DNA of 64,000 nt. Source: Amyloporia xantha. Taxonomy: Eukaryota; Basidiomycota; Agaricomycetes; Polyporales; Adustoporiaceae. The notes beneath the pieces were generated by a model. The model did not search any database. It was not told the origin of the DNA and saw only the letters and a list, made by a program, of their open reading frames with translations. The translations under genes were made by a program, and so were the position numbers. Numbering within the stretch: the stretch's first letter is position 1; each line of letters opens with the position of its first letter. Where the stretch lies: contig JAYKKR010000007.1 of the NCBI GenBank assembly GCA_036971615.1, positions 186,001 through 250,000 on the forward strand, given 5' to 3'. Of this stretch, positions 12,225-23,989 are shown piece by piece.

Positions 12225-13310
12225 ACTGCAAGGACTTCGTTATTACCCTACTCCGCACGTTTTGACCTGGTTTCAACGACCTATGTTGTAATGTATTCTG
12301 GAATGTGCGTAGCGCTTCATTTTTTCTGCAACTCTGTAATATGCTGTATCGATATTTTGATGTTCCTTATCCCGTTCGTTTCATGAGCCCAGATTTCACG
12401 TCTGCTTCATGGGTGCCTGATACAAGTGAGGCTCATTGCTTGACCGACACTCTACAGGAAGCTAATGTGATCACCATCGGATCAGAGAATGAAGCTGTCG
12501 CTCCATCCTGCCTACTCACGCCCAGTGTCACTGATACTTCTTCGATAGTCGGGCTGTCGGGCAGCGTGGTCAAATGTCTACGCTCTCGTATAAGGAAGTT
12601 TTCGAACACCATCACCTGAAATTGTTCCACAACTTACATCGAGTTAACACAGTGAAGCAAACGAAGGGATGTCAATCCGCAATACTAACGAGGTCGAGCC
12701 AACGTCATTAAATAATTATTATGTCAGTAAGTACTAGTCTGAATGATTGCATTTTGACATTATCCGTCAAATTTCTGTCGGATATGAGGCGATAGTCATC
12801 GCTAGTGTTGTACCATCTCGTATGAGTCTCGTAATATGCTTGACTTTTCCTTAGCAGTGGCCCCCGCAGTCCTAGTGAGTGGCCCCGTCAGTGGCGGCAG
12901 TGTGGCGGGTGTGAGCCACAATCACGTGACCGTAACGCGATGTGTGGACCGCAAGCAGTTTGCGCAATTGCCCCGTGTACACATCGTTTCTACCATCCAG
13001 CCTTGTTGAATAGTGCTCCGAGACAGTCGAGAATATCTCCTAGAAAATACGGGCGAAAATCTTATGTCCTGGATCCTCAGTACTAGTTCAGCTGCTTTGC
13101 CTCGTTACTGTTGCTTGGGCCGCCTTGTAAAAGTCAGCGAGCAAGATGAGTCATCGTCCAAGCTTCCCTGATATTTTATGGTCGCATTGTTCGCCATTTA
13201 CATCGATCTTCGTGCCTTAACACACTGCTTGTGAGTGGCTCCTAGCATATAAATTTTCGTGTTCTAATCTTTCCGAAGCATCCACAGCCCCACTTCGACT
13301 ATCGTATATC
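12225..13310. other. Long intergenic region upstream of F-box gene
   Basis: No recognisable gene. An open stretch at 12305-12619 (+) lacks an ATG at its start and matches nothing I know. A TATA-like TATAAATTTT at 13248-13257 lies about 60 bp before the F-box start codon and is a plausible core promoter. Confidence 0.45.
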
Positions 13311-14923
13311 ATGTTCCGCTCCTTGGAGAGTCTGACAGAGAGGCTGAAATTAGGCCCACTTTTCTCGGTGCGTGAATATCCAGTCGCGCGTCGATCCTCT
13401 TGCCCTCATCCTTCCTTGATACACAGCAGTTTCTACACCTGATGCACCCGCATCCGACGCGTCGGAAACGCGTTTCCATTGAGTCTCTCCCAGACGAGGT
13501 ATTGGAACAAATATTTCTGTTTGCACGAGGCAACGCGACATGCACGGAATGCGGGCGACTGCCCCCGCAGGCCGAGCATGTCGCCAAGCAATGCGACTGT
13601 GTCGTTTCGTTTCCGCATCTTATTGCTCGGGTTTCACGTCGTTGGCGATCCATAGCGCTCGATTGTTCATGTTTGTGGACAACTGTGCGCATCAACGCCT
13701 CAACAACGGCCGAACCACTGTCCCGGTACCTCGAAAGGTCGCGATCGCGACCACTTGACTTGCACATCGAGATTCCAACAGAGCAATACGTTCCGACGTA
13801 TCTTCCCATCACAACGAATGCATTATACATTCTGCTGGATGTCCTACTGGTGCACCTCCCACGATGGCAAGAACTCCACGTCATGTCACCGTTTCCTGAC
13901 ATCATCATGTCGATTTTGGCAAACTTGAGTTATCCGAGGCTCACAGCTCCTATCCTAGAGGTCTTCGAAATCGAGTGTCCCTTCGCTCCGACGCTGCTTA
14001 GCGCCAGCGGCAACACATATCCAAAGCCGTTTCCAGGGGGTGCTCCCCGTTTGCAGCACCTGCAGCTCTATAGATGCGGCTTCTCGTTATCACCAGATGT
14101 TCCCTTCCCGATGTTACGCTCGTTTTCTGTAGCTAGTGCCAGCTGGACATTTGCGGACCTACACAGCCTCGCGTTGACATCTCCGGCCCTGACTCACCTC
14201 GCGATCGCATCCAGCTACAGGCTGGAGGCGCCTGTCCAACTAGACTTTCCAGCTCTGAGGACGCTGCGGATTGGAGACTGTTTTCAGAATACCGCGATCC
14301 TTGGACTGCTGAACGCTCCCAGCCTGGAGGTGCTCCAGATTGAGGAGATGGAGATTCAACATGATATTGCGGCGAGACGATACATTGATGCACTGGACAA
14401 TGGAGACGCAACGCGTGGCAAGTTTCCCAAACTTCGATCGTTGCGGCTGCATATGCCTGGCTGTCCGGAGGAGCCTTCCCCCTTGATCATTGGGGGGCAC
14501 CTCCGGCGATTCCTAGCCCTCTTTCCGAGCATTGTGCACTTGGCCTTCGTCGGCTTTTACGTCGATTGCTTCGTGGCGCACTTTACTGCACTTCACTACG
14601 AGTCCACCCACATGTTGCTCCCTAAGCTGCAATGTATCATGTTGGATGAGGACCATGATACTTATATCATAGGTTATCGATGCGGTGTTGAGCTACTTCA
14701 TGCAGTGATAGCGTTTGCGAATGCTCGGAAAAGGGTAGGAGTACCTGTGAAGAAGGTGCAGTTGCCTAATCATGTCCTTCAGCATGACCGTCGGCTAGCA
14801 CGGAGAATAGCCCGCTGGAGAAGGATCGGGCGCGTTGCAGAGGCCGAGTTGGAAGGTCTGCAATGGCCATATCCTTCTGATATCTGGCTAGGATATAGAT
14901 GGGGACTAAACGTGCTGTGCTAG
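13311..14923 (+). CDS. F-box domain protein with leucine-rich C-terminal region
   Basis: Probable substrate adaptor of an SCF ubiquitin ligase, of the large Agaricomycete F-box family. Two exons (13311-13367, 13427-14923) total 1554 nt, 517 residues. The N-terminal F-box is SIESLPDEVLEQIFLFAR ... HLIARVSRRWRSIALDCSCLW, at about residues 28-90. It has the usual LP(D)E start, IxxFxR middle and W..IAL..LW end, interrupted by a Cys-rich insert (CTECGRLPPQAEHVAKQCDC). The rest is irregular LRR-like (LQHLQLYRCGF, LTHLAIASSYRLE, LRTLRIGDCF, LEVLQIEEMEI). The Cys-rich insert with CxxC and a later CDC could bind a metal, but this is a guess. The first exon supplies MFRSLESLTERL; without it the first ATG would be at 13442. 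Confidence 0.85.
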
Positions 14924-15329
14924 TCCACATCCCAAGCCGTTTGCGGTGCTCTTGTTGGGTTGATGCAGTACTCGAGGATGATTGATATGGCAGTCTTCCG
15001 TCATTTTCGACATTTTAGAAGGGATCTGAGCTGGAGTAACTTATTGATATATATACGCTGTATCATATATAGTGGGTCCCTCGGTGTCACGTCCCCTGAT
15101 ATGTCGTACTTCTTCACCAGAATGGAAATGACTCTGGTGAGTATCTTACACCGCAAACTGTGTGGCAACCTCAGGCCTGGGCCGCCAGGCGGCCCTAGGA
15201 CTCTTGTAGGAGACGCCGGTTCAACAAATTGAACAATGCTTGAGCAATTGCTACGTAGCCACTCATGCAACAAGTCGCCAAGAACTCGTATCGAATGCTC
15301 TCTTTCAGTAAAGGATGCGATATCCCCTG
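14924..15329. other. Intergenic region at left edge of the duplicated block
   Basis: 3' flank of the F-box gene. A compact GC-rich palindrome (GGGCCG ... CGGCCC) lies around 15179-15195 and may be a terminator-like hairpin. Similarity to the downstream repeat copies begins near 15250. Confidence 0.4.
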
Positions 15330-15540
15330 TCAGTGGCTTTCACACGTTTTCGTCTGCCGCTTCTTGTGGGACCATCCCACCCTGCTACCGCCATGGCCGG
15401 AGCACCCTCACTACAATCATGCTAGGATCTTTTTGGAACCCTCTCGCAATGAGCGCAGCGTCTGCGGCATGACCCTGTCATTATCAGATTCTTTGTTGGG
15501 ACGAAAGACGGAGAAAGGGCAGACCAGCGACGTCGGGCAT
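15330..15540 (-). pseudogene. Relic of NADH:flavin oxidoreductase (OYE) last exon, copy R1
   Basis: On the minus strand this stretch reads GCAGACGCTGCGCTCATTGC and onward as ADAALIARGFQKDPS, which corresponds to the last-exon motif ADAVFVARQFQKDPG of the intact OYE gene at 24458-26039. The flanking intron sequence is also alignable. The frame is then lost and no upstream exons are present, so it is a duplicated, decayed fragment. It lies directly beside a fragment of a DUF6534 gene. Confidence 0.7.
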
Positions 15541-15554
15541 AATCAGCATAGAAC

Positions 15555-15735
15555 AGCTACGAGCTAAGGCGCTGTCAGCATTCTTATCGAGGGCTTCACA
15601 CGGTGACTTACGACAGGTCCTTGCCTACCTGAGGTTCTCACAACACGAACGTGGGATCAGTCAACGTGCATTGGTACAGGGGCATACCGTGCCAAGACCT
15701 ATATTCGAGGGGCGTGTATGATGAAGAAGAATATC
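15555..15735 (-). pseudogene. Relic of the 5' end of a DUF6534-like gene, copy D
   Basis: The plus-strand text gagctaaggcgctgtcagc, then a TGACTTACGACAGG... segment and CAACACGAACGTGGGATCAG, align with the exon 1 to exon 3 boundary region of DUF6534 copies B and C (20880-21040, 23500-23660). The other ten exons are missing and are replaced by the OYE relic at 15330-15540. I infer an internal deletion in an older array unit. Confidence 0.55.
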
Positions 15736-16339
15736 GAGGCTACTCGGAGGGTTCTGTGTTGCCTAGCAGCAGTCCTGCCGCAGATGGATGCACTAGATAC
15801 ATCAGGCAATTTGCATCAGCGTCGACACAAGCACCTGTTACAATGACACTAGAACCTGAACTCCTTAATCAGTCAAGTAAATTATATGCATAAGATCATC
15901 AGACGAACCTTAATACGACTAGGAATCGGGCAAGATACATGTGCTGTCGCACAATTGATCAGTATGTGTATCCAACGCGGAAAAATAATGCAGGTAAGCA
16001 AAACAATGACTTGTACCGTGGTTTCAATAACACAAGCGCTAGAAGTTTGCCTTAGAACTGACGTCCACATTGCAATGTGACAAGTGGGTTCACCGTGAGT
16101 TGGAGGATTGGTGACGACAGATGTCAACAGCTAGATGATCTACGTCACCATGCTAAACTGCCTCCGAGACAGGCTCTAATATGCACTGCTCGTGGGACGG
16201 CCAGTTACTCGCGACGAAGCACAATTGGCCTGCTGATAAGCGACATAGAGACCTTAGGCTTGCCTCGATGCGCCTCTTAAAAGGTGTGATGATGCAGAGC
16301 CTGAGAAGCCAAGCACCACCGTGAACAAACTCCCCCAGA

Positions 16340-18085
16340 ATGACCACTCTAGACTCGTTACCGCCAGAATCGCTCATGTAAGTCGCCTACGTTCTGACGA
16401 AACTACGCTGGTGCCAACGCAAATTGGCTGATCCTACGCTTGTGTTGTGGGAATCTGCAGCGGAGGGCCCATCGTAAGTAACCGTCCCGGTGAACGTAAG
16501 CTCCTGACCAGATAGTCTTAGCTCATAGGTACATTCTTCAACTGGGGACTTCACGGTGCACTCTGCGTTCAGATATGTATGTGCGACTTCTGATCAAATG
16601 CGTAAAATGAATGCAAATTTGGATATACATGGCAGACTTTTATTATTTGTCCTCTCACAATGACCCGACTCCTCTAAAGTGCTTCGGTGAGTCTTGCATT
16701 GACTGTCTTCCTTGAGAGCAGCTGGTTTATTGATTCTTAGTTTATATATTATTCCTTGCTGAATGGATTCAGACTGCTCTTTTGTCTATATCAACCTTTG
16801 TCCTCTTCATGCTAAACGTCAATATCTCGCTTACCGATTATATTGTCGACAATTTGTTTCGATCTGCGATTCCAATACTGTCTGCTCTCATCGCCGCGAT
16901 GGTCCAAATCTTCTATGCGTGGCGAATATGGATTCTCACCGCTCGGAAGCTCCTTGTACTTGCGCTTGTAATTATATTAGTACGTTTTGTTACACCTGTC
17001 CTCTTCTAGCTGCTCATTTGCATGCCCCTTGTGTGGACCAGCTCGCTCTTTTCCAATTAGCTGCCGCAATTGTTAGTGCTCTGCGTCTTACAGGCTCAAC
17101 ACCCGTACGTCTGCTGCATCTATGATCGTACATGCTCGCATTCGTGATATCACTTCCAGCTCTCTTCATATGTCACTTATTTTGGCGGTTCAATAGCCCC
17201 AGTTGTGGTAGATTGATTCATTGTCACGATTATCATTGATGTCTCATTTAACACAGATCTGGCTTGTTGGAAGTATGCTGGCAGACGTGATTATTGCTAT
17301 TTCAATGTCAATTCTGGTGCGTGTACCTTCAAAGTAGAAGAGCCCAGATAATGGGAGTTCATCGACTGATCTTTGTCCATAGTTGAATCGACGTAAAGGT
17401 GTAGAATCCGAGTCCAATATTCTCGTTACTCGCCTGGTCAAACACATCGTAGGAAGTGGAATTGCCACTGGTATGTTGTTTTGTGCATATTCGGACCTTG
17501 TGGTAGCTGCTCTCTAAAGTCTGAATAGCAAGTGTCGCGGTTATAGCGCTAATCCTCTGGATTACCGACACTTTTACCTTGTCGTTGCTCGCTGATTGTC
17601 CGTGAGTGGATGTTCGATTCTTGAAAGTGGCACCACATTGACTAGTTGCAACAGGATTCTGGTACTCTCGAAACTGTGTGTTCTGCCAGCATCTTGAGTG
17701 CGTGGGAGTCTACTGATGATTATAAGTAGCTATGCCTGTACCGCACTCATAAGCCTCAACAATCGTGATCTCGTGCGCCGAGGAGAAGACGAGGAGGAGA
17801 TACGTATTCATCGACGGCCTAAATCGGAACAGCGCAGCCTAATTTCAAAACTAAGAGATAGACTGCGAAGGGTCCATTCGGGACAGCGTGCCAATGGCTT
17901 GTATACAATCAATCCATTTGCGGTGGATAGAGGGTTGGAAACGTCCTTGACCGAGAGTGCGTCGCATGACGTACTCATGATGGAGTCGAAGGTATGTTAG
18001 TCTTCGCGCTACGGTATACCTTATACCTTACTGAGCACAGTCCTGTCAGATGGACCCGTCCGTGATAGATCTTACGGAAGCTTGA
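16340..18085 (+). CDS. DUF6534-like seven-transmembrane protein, copy A
   Basis: Fungal multi-spanning membrane protein of unknown role, DUF6534-like. Thirteen exons (16340-16377, 16461-16473, 16522-16576, 16636-16686, 16741-16979, 17042-17104, 17160-17207, 17257-17316, 17383-17470, 17529-17601, 17655-17675, 17730-17991, 18050-18085) give 1047 nt, 348 residues. In order: GGPILIGTFFNWGLHGALCV (TM1), YFYYLSSHNDPTPLKCF, LFLAEWIQTALLSISTFVLF, SALIAAMVQIFYAWRIWIL, FGGSIAPVVIWLVGSMLADV, IIAISMSIL, LVKHIVGSGIATASVAVIAL, VLSKLYACTALISLNNRD (family signature LNxR), then a charged cytosolic tail ending IDLTEA. Exons of 13, 21 and 36 nt are conserved in copies B and C, which supports the model. All reading phases hold, so it looks functional. 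It is tail to tail with copy B. Confidence 0.82.
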
Positions 18086-18385
18086 CGAGTTTTTGAATGG
18101 ACAGCTAGTCGCTAACGGTGTATTCTAGGGTTCTTTTCTCTGTTCAGTGTTCGCGAGCGCAGTGCGCTATTTGACTGTATCAGTACGCACGGGTCTAGCT
18201 ACAAGATGTCAGTAGCATCTCTCAGGTTCCTGACTGGGATCAGGGATTAATCATGTACTGTAAGCACGCTACATTCTGCATACTGGGGACTCTTGCAGGA
18301 GATGGTTCAACGACTCAACACACAATTTGAACGAGTGCAGAGTTCAATTGCGTCTCAGCCACTTCAGCCGCAAGCCATATAGACT
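18086..18385 (+). other. Exon-like fragments of unknown origin
   Basis: Downstream of DUF6534-A, splice-flanked open pieces can be read: LFDCISTHGSSYKM near 18160, VPDWDQGLIMY near 18227 and EMVQRLNTQFERVQSSIA ending in a stop near 18382. They look like exons of a small protein but I do not recognise the family and see no start. They could be a gene remnant or an alternative 3' end. Confidence 0.25.
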
Positions 18386-18754
18386 CAAGAAAATACCAGA
18401 AGCTGCATTCATTTATTCAGTAGAATAAACATTCCATGCGTTGAGACAAATATTTGTGCCAGCGTGTGGGATGGTCGAACGTTTGAAGTTCAAGTTGCGC
18501 GTTCAATGCATCTGACGAACAGTCAGAAGCCATATCCCCTTCGAAGCCGATGGACTGGATTCGGGCGGCTCAAGGCCGGCGCGGCTTATAAGACTGCGGC
18601 AAGATGGTCTTCTATGTTGACGGATTAGCATAGGTGCAACTCTCTGCCGACTTCTGCTCCTATTACAAGTACTGAATATTTGGAAGTTGCGCGTCTTACC
18701 AATCAACAAAGCTTAAGTGGATTTCACTCATGATACGAGCTCAGAGCCGGCAAG

Positions 18755-18990
18755 TATCCTCAGCTAGTGGCTCTTGCACGTTTTCGTCTGCGGTCTCTTG
18801 TGAGTCCGTCCCACCCAGCCACCGACACGCCGACGAAGTTCTCTCACTGCCAGTTCCCCTACAACCATGCTAGTAGGGATCTTATTGGGACTCTAGATCT
18901 CGTGAGGAGTGCAGCGTCTGCGGCGTGACCCTGTCATTATGACTCTTCGTCGGGACGGAACACGGAGAAAGAGCCAGCCAGCGACGTCGG
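18755..18990 (-). pseudogene. Relic of OYE last exon, copy R2
   Basis: Minus-strand reading gives ADAALLTR and, further on, GRTHK. These correspond to ADAVFVAR and GRTHKN in the last exon of the intact OYE gene, but the frame is lost between them. The text CACGTTTTCGTCTGC near 18778 is shared with R1. It lies 3' of DUF6534-B, the same relative position as R3 beside copy C. Confidence 0.65.
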
Positions 18991-19331
18991 GTGTAGGACT
19001 GCGCGCTAGAGAAACGAAGTGACTGGATCAAGCGCATAACTCATCTCATCCAATATAAACACACTCGGTCCCGTCTTTCCACACTGAATCAGAATCCGCT
19101 AGTCAAGTTATATTGACTTATAACTAACATACAACGCACTCATATGATATTAGCCTCCGATGTCCAGTATCCGTCCAATGTCAGGGTCTCAACCCACAAA
19201 GGGTATGCCTTCCACGTCTAAGTCCTCAATAATTTAATCGGAAACGTGCTCAGAGACTCACGAATCTACTTTAGTCCCAGTCCCAAACCTGAAATAAAAC
19301 TTGATACACACGCATTCCATGCAACCACTCG

Positions 19332-21072
19332 TCAAAATTCCGTGAGATCTATTACTGACGAGTCCATCTGGCATGAATACGTTCAGCATCATATAGCACG
19401 AATAATGTAGCACGACCATCGTACCTTCGACTTCAACATTAGTGGGTCGTCAAATGCACTCTCGGTTTCTAACCCTCCATCCACCGCAAATGGGTCGACC
19501 TCATACAACTTCCGCTGCTGTCCCGAGAACATCTTTCGCAGTCTGTCGCCCAGTATAGGGATCAGGCTGCGCTGTTCGGATCTACGCCTACGACGAACAC
19601 GCATTTCTTCTTCGTTTTCTCCTCGGCGCACGAGATCGCGATTGTTAAGGCTTATGAGTACGGTGCACACATAACTGTCGAGAGTCATTAATGTACATCC
19701 TTGTAGTCAAATGCTTAGGGAACGAACAATTTGGAGAGTACCAGAATCCTGTTATAAGCAGTCAATATTGTGCAACTTTCAAGGGATCCAGGTTCGACTC
19801 ACGGACAGTCGGCAAACGACCGAGATGTGTTCATGTCAATAATCCAGAGGATTAGCGCTAGAACTGCGACACTTGCTATTCAGAAGTTGAGAGAAGCTAC
19901 GACAAGGTTAGAATATGCGCAAAATAACATACCAGTGGCAATGCCGCTTCCTACTATGTGTTTGACCAAACGGGTGATGAGAACATTGGACTCTGTTTCC
20001 ACGCCTTTATGTCGATTCAACTAGGGGCAAAGATCAGCTGGTAAGCTCTCGTGTTCTGGACTCTTATACGCCGAAGGTACACGTACCAGAATTGACATTG
20101 AGATAGCGATAATCACGTCTACCAGCATACTTCCACTAAGCCAGATCTATGTTGAATTGAATCATCAATGATCATTTGGACAGTGTATCAATTTACCACA
20201 ATTGGGGCTATCGAACCGCCAAATCGCGTCATCGTATATGAAGAGAGCTGGAAGTGATATTATGAATGCGAACATGTACGATCATAGATGCGGCAGACGT
20301 ACGGGTGTTGAGCCTGTAATATTCATAGCGCTAACAATTGCGGCAGCCAATTGGGAAAGAGCGAGCTGATCCACACAAGTGGCATGCAAATGAGCATGTA
20401 AAAGAGGACAGAATAGGACAGATGTAACGAAACGTACGAATATGATTATAAGTGCAAGTATAAGAAGCTTCCGAGCGCTGATAATCCATATTCGCCACGC
20501 ATAGAAGATTTGGACCATCGCGGCGATGAGAGCAGACAGTATTGGAATCGCGGCTTGATATAAAATGGTAGCAACATCTGAGGCAAGCGAGCTATCGGTT
20601 CCTACGAAAAAGGCAAAGCTTGCCACAGACAAAAATGCAGTCTGAATCCATTCTGCAAGGAACAATAGATAGACTAAGGATCGATCAATAACCCGGTTGT
20701 TCCCCAGGAAGATAGAAGACTCACCGAAGCACTTTAGAGGAGTCGGATCGTTGTGAGAGGACAAATAATAAAAATCTGTCGTGTATATCCAAATTTGCAT
20801 TCATTCTACGCATTTGATCAGGAGTCGTACTTACATATCTGAACGCAGAGTGCACCGTGAAGTCCCCAGTTGAAGAATGTACCTATGAGCTAAGACGTGG
20901 TCAACGATCTCGTCAGGACTTTACGTTCACGGCGACTTACGATGGGTCCTTCTCTGCAGGTTCCCACAACACAAACGTAGGGTCAGCCAACTTGCATTGG
21001 TACCAGCCTATGCTTCGTCAGAACGTAGGCGACTTACATGAGCGCCGGGGGCCGATCCAGCAGCGTGCTCAT
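19332..21072 (-). CDS. DUF6534-like seven-transmembrane protein, copy B
   Basis: Paralogue of copy A on the opposite strand. Thirteen exons with the same phases: 21038-21072, 20941-20953, 20835-20889, 20725-20775, 20438-20673, 20303-20365, 20197-20247, 20087-20146, 19933-20020, 19803-19875, 19728-19748, 19425-19674, 19332-19367. They total 1032 nt, 343 residues. Recognisable segments are EGPILIGTFFNWGLHGALCV, FYYLSSHNDPTPLKCF, LFLAEWIQTAFLSVASF, AAMVQIFYAWRIWII, IWLSGSMLVDVIIAISMSIL, VKHIVGSGIATASVAVLALI and TVLISLNNRDLVRRGENEEE, ending IDLTEF. No internal stop or frameshift was found, so copy B appears intact. Its N-terminus (MSTLLDRPPAL) differs from that of A (MTTLDSLPPESL), as does the loop after LFLAEWIQTA, the most divergent part of the pair. 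Confidence 0.82.
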
Positions 21073-21429
21073 TCTAGGGAGTCTGGTGTCGGTGTCGTTG
21101 GCTTTTCTGTATCATCCCGTTTTAAGAGGCGCATGGAGACTAGCCTAACGTCTCTGCGTCGCCCTAGTGACAACAGGTCATTTTTAGAGTCTGAGGCAGT
21201 ATAGCTGTTGACATCTGTCAAGTTGCACATCGGCGCTGACACAGGCGCCCGTCCAACCCACGCCGGAACCTGATTCATCATCACAGAGAACTCGGTAACC
21301 AGGTCCAGTGAATTGTGGCAAGAAATTGTCAGAAGGTCCTTGCGACAAAATGGCCCAAATCTTGTAATTAGGACGTGTATCCATATGCCCTGGCAGGAAA
21401 TGAGAGGCCTGTGGACAAAACAATGAATA

Positions 21430-21920
21430 CCCCGAGTCACAGTGTGACGCTGATGGTGGACGCCAATTAATATGCGCCAGAGGCCCGACCTAGACCTGAC
21501 GTTGGCATTGTGCATACTCAGCCTCAGGAAGACGTTGGCAGAACGTTGCAAGTGCACCGGGGAACACCGCGCACGACTCCTTGATGCTGGTCGGATTCTT
21601 GGCATGATCTCGCTCAGATCTGCTTCTCGGACTCGGAGCTCAGACTCTTCGCGCCTTCGTCGTTCTGAAGCCAATATTGTGTTCCGACCTGTCCTCGATC
21701 GCTCAACATTCAATACATAAGTATTCAATACATAAGTAGTCCGTGTTTGTTACGCGTCTAAACATCCGAAACATCGAGGGCCAAGATGTGGCTGCTAAGA
21801 TTGAGCAGATATCTAAATTATTAGCACAGATCAAGAGCACGAGCCACATACACTACTACATAAAACATAACAGTACAGCTTCATGCATCACTGCACGAAT
21901 GTATTACTCAGCTTAGCCAC
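21430..21920. repeat. Duplicated flank, similar to 24010-24440
   Basis: Segments such as cctcaggaagacgttggcag, agtgcaccggggaacaccgc, tgtccgtgtttgttacgcg-like text and ccacatacactactac recur in the same order and strand at 24010-24440. The unit runs into an OYE relic here, and into the intact OYE 3' end at the right copy. This marks the boundary region of the array unit. I recognise no gene in it. Confidence 0.65.
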
Positions 21921-21929
21921 AATCACTCT

Positions 21930-22050
21930 AAAGCTTCGGCCTGGAGCTGCTTGTTGGTTTGATATCCGTCCCACATTACCGGCGCACCCCGCTCAATCTG
22001 CAACAGTGATAGCCACCCTAGCTCCTCTGCGAATCGCCGAACCATACCTT
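21930..22050 (-). pseudogene. Relic of OYE last exon, copy R3
   Basis: Minus-strand text TTCGCAGAGGAGCTAGGGTG followed by GCTATCACTGTTGC matches the OYE segment that encodes FAEELGVAITV. It abuts the last large exon of DUF6534-C: the GTATGGTTCGGC after the C exon is already OYE-like. The 5' OYE exons are absent. Confidence 0.65.
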
Positions 22051-23666
22051 CAACTCCATCACTGATGAGTCGTGCGATGCAATCTCTGTCAAAGACGTTT
22101 CCAGGCCTTCATCCGCCGCAAATGGATCGATTTTATATAAGTCGCACTAGTACTGTTCCAAGTGTATCCTTCGCAGTCTATCGCTCAGTTTTTGTAAAAG
22201 GCCGCGCTGTTCTGGTCTACGCCGACGACGAATACGTATTTCATCTTCTCCTCGATGCACGAGATCACGATTGTTGAGGCTTATGAGCACGGTGCACGCA
22301 TAGCTGCTTAGGATCATCAGTAAACGCACTTGCAGTACTTAAAAGCTGGTGGCACAAACAATTTCGAGAGCACCAGAATCCTGTTGGAACTAGTCAATAT
22401 CGCGCAAAATTCAAAGGATCAGACATTGACCCACGGGCAATCGGCGAACGACGACAATGTAAAAGTGTCGGTAATCCAGAGGATTAGCGCTATAACAGCG
22501 ACACTTGCTATTTAGACTTTAGAAAGTAGCTTTGACATGGTGATAATGCACAGAGAAACATACCAGTGGCAATGCCACTTCCTACGATGTATTTAATCAG
22601 GCGGGTAACGAGAACATTGGACTCAAATTCCACGCCTTTGTGTCGATTCAACTATAGGTAAAGATCAGCTAATAAAGTCTTGTTATCCAGGCTCTCGTAT
22701 ACAGAATATGCACATACCAAGATGGACATTGAGATAGCAATAATTACATCTACCAACGCACTTCCACCAAGCCAAATCTGTGTTGAACTGAGACATCTGC
22801 AATAATGGTGGCAATACATCAAATTACCACAATTGGAACCATCCCGTCGATGTCTGGCGGTACATATGAATACAACTAGAAGCCCAATCATGAATGCGAA
22901 ACGTATGATCATAAAGGCAGCAGACGTACGGGTACTGAACCCGTAATACTCGTAGAACTAACAATTGCAGCGGCCAATTGGGCAATGGCCAGCTGGTTCA
23001 TACAAGGGCATGCGAATGAGCAAGTTAAGAGGACAGATGTAACAAGACGTACAAATATGATTACAGTTGCAAGCAGTACAAGTTTCCGAGCGGATATAAT
23101 CCATATCCGCCACGCACAGAAATTTGAACCATTGCAGCGATGAGAGCAGACAGTACTGAAATCGCAGTTTGAAATAAATAGGGGGGGATAGATGCTGTCT
23201 CGGTGTATATGATGAGATCGGAGAACGTCACAATAGACAAAAGGGCGGTCTGAACAGCGACGAATAGCAGATAGACTGAGAATTGATCAATAATCCAGCT
23301 TCTACCGAAGAAGAAAATCGACGCGAGGCTCACCGAAGCACTTTAGAGGAGTCGGATCGTTGTGAGAAGTCAAATAATAAAAGTCTGTCACATATATCCG
23401 AATTTGCATTCATTTCAGGCAGTTGGCGAGGAGCTACCGCACATACAGATTTGAACGCAAAGTGCACCATGAAGTCCCCAGCTGATAAATGTACCCACGA
23501 GCTAAGACGCTGTCAATGATCTTATCAAGGACCTACGTACAAAGCCACTTACGATGGGTCCTTCGCTGCAGGTTTTCGCAACAAAGACGTAAATCAATCA
23601 ACTTGCGCTGATACCGGCATATGCCCCATCATGACCTACTTACTTGAGCGCTACCCCTGAACTCAT
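22047..23666 (-). pseudogene. DUF6534-like gene, copy C, disrupted
   Basis: Same exon order as copies A and B, starting with ATG at 23664-23666 (MSSGVAL) and carrying GPI, LVGTFISWGLHGALCVQIY, FYYLTSHNDPTPLKCF, IWLGGSALVDVIIAISMSIL and VLISLNNRDLVHRGEDE. Two lesions disable it. A 1-nt deletion near 23129, where the intact copies encode VQIFYAWRIW, throws the frame. A TAG after LEQY at about 22147, where the paralogues read on, removes the end of the tail. A 6-nt in-frame loss also removes part of AEWIQ. The 5' splice site after the DCP codons reads GTGGGT. I call it a pseudogene by comparison with A and B. Confidence 0.75.
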
Positions 23667-23989
23667 TGTGGAAAGCTGGTGTCTGTGTGATGTTGGCTTC
23701 TTCGTACCGTCTCATCTTTTAATAAGCGCATCGAAGCCACTCAGAGATTTCTATGTCGCCTAGCAACTGTCCGTTTATAGAACCTGAGGCAGGTGCAACA
23801 CAGTTCGACATGGATGTAGCTGTTCGGACATTCATCTGTCAAGTCGCATCAGCGCCGGCACAAGCGCGAGTTCCAATGACGCCTGACTCACCTGAGTCAG
23901 GATCGCAGGGAACTCAATCAATCGAGTGGATTCTTGCATAAATTTGTCGGACGGATCTTGAAGCAAGAGTGGACGGGGTACTGCACGCG

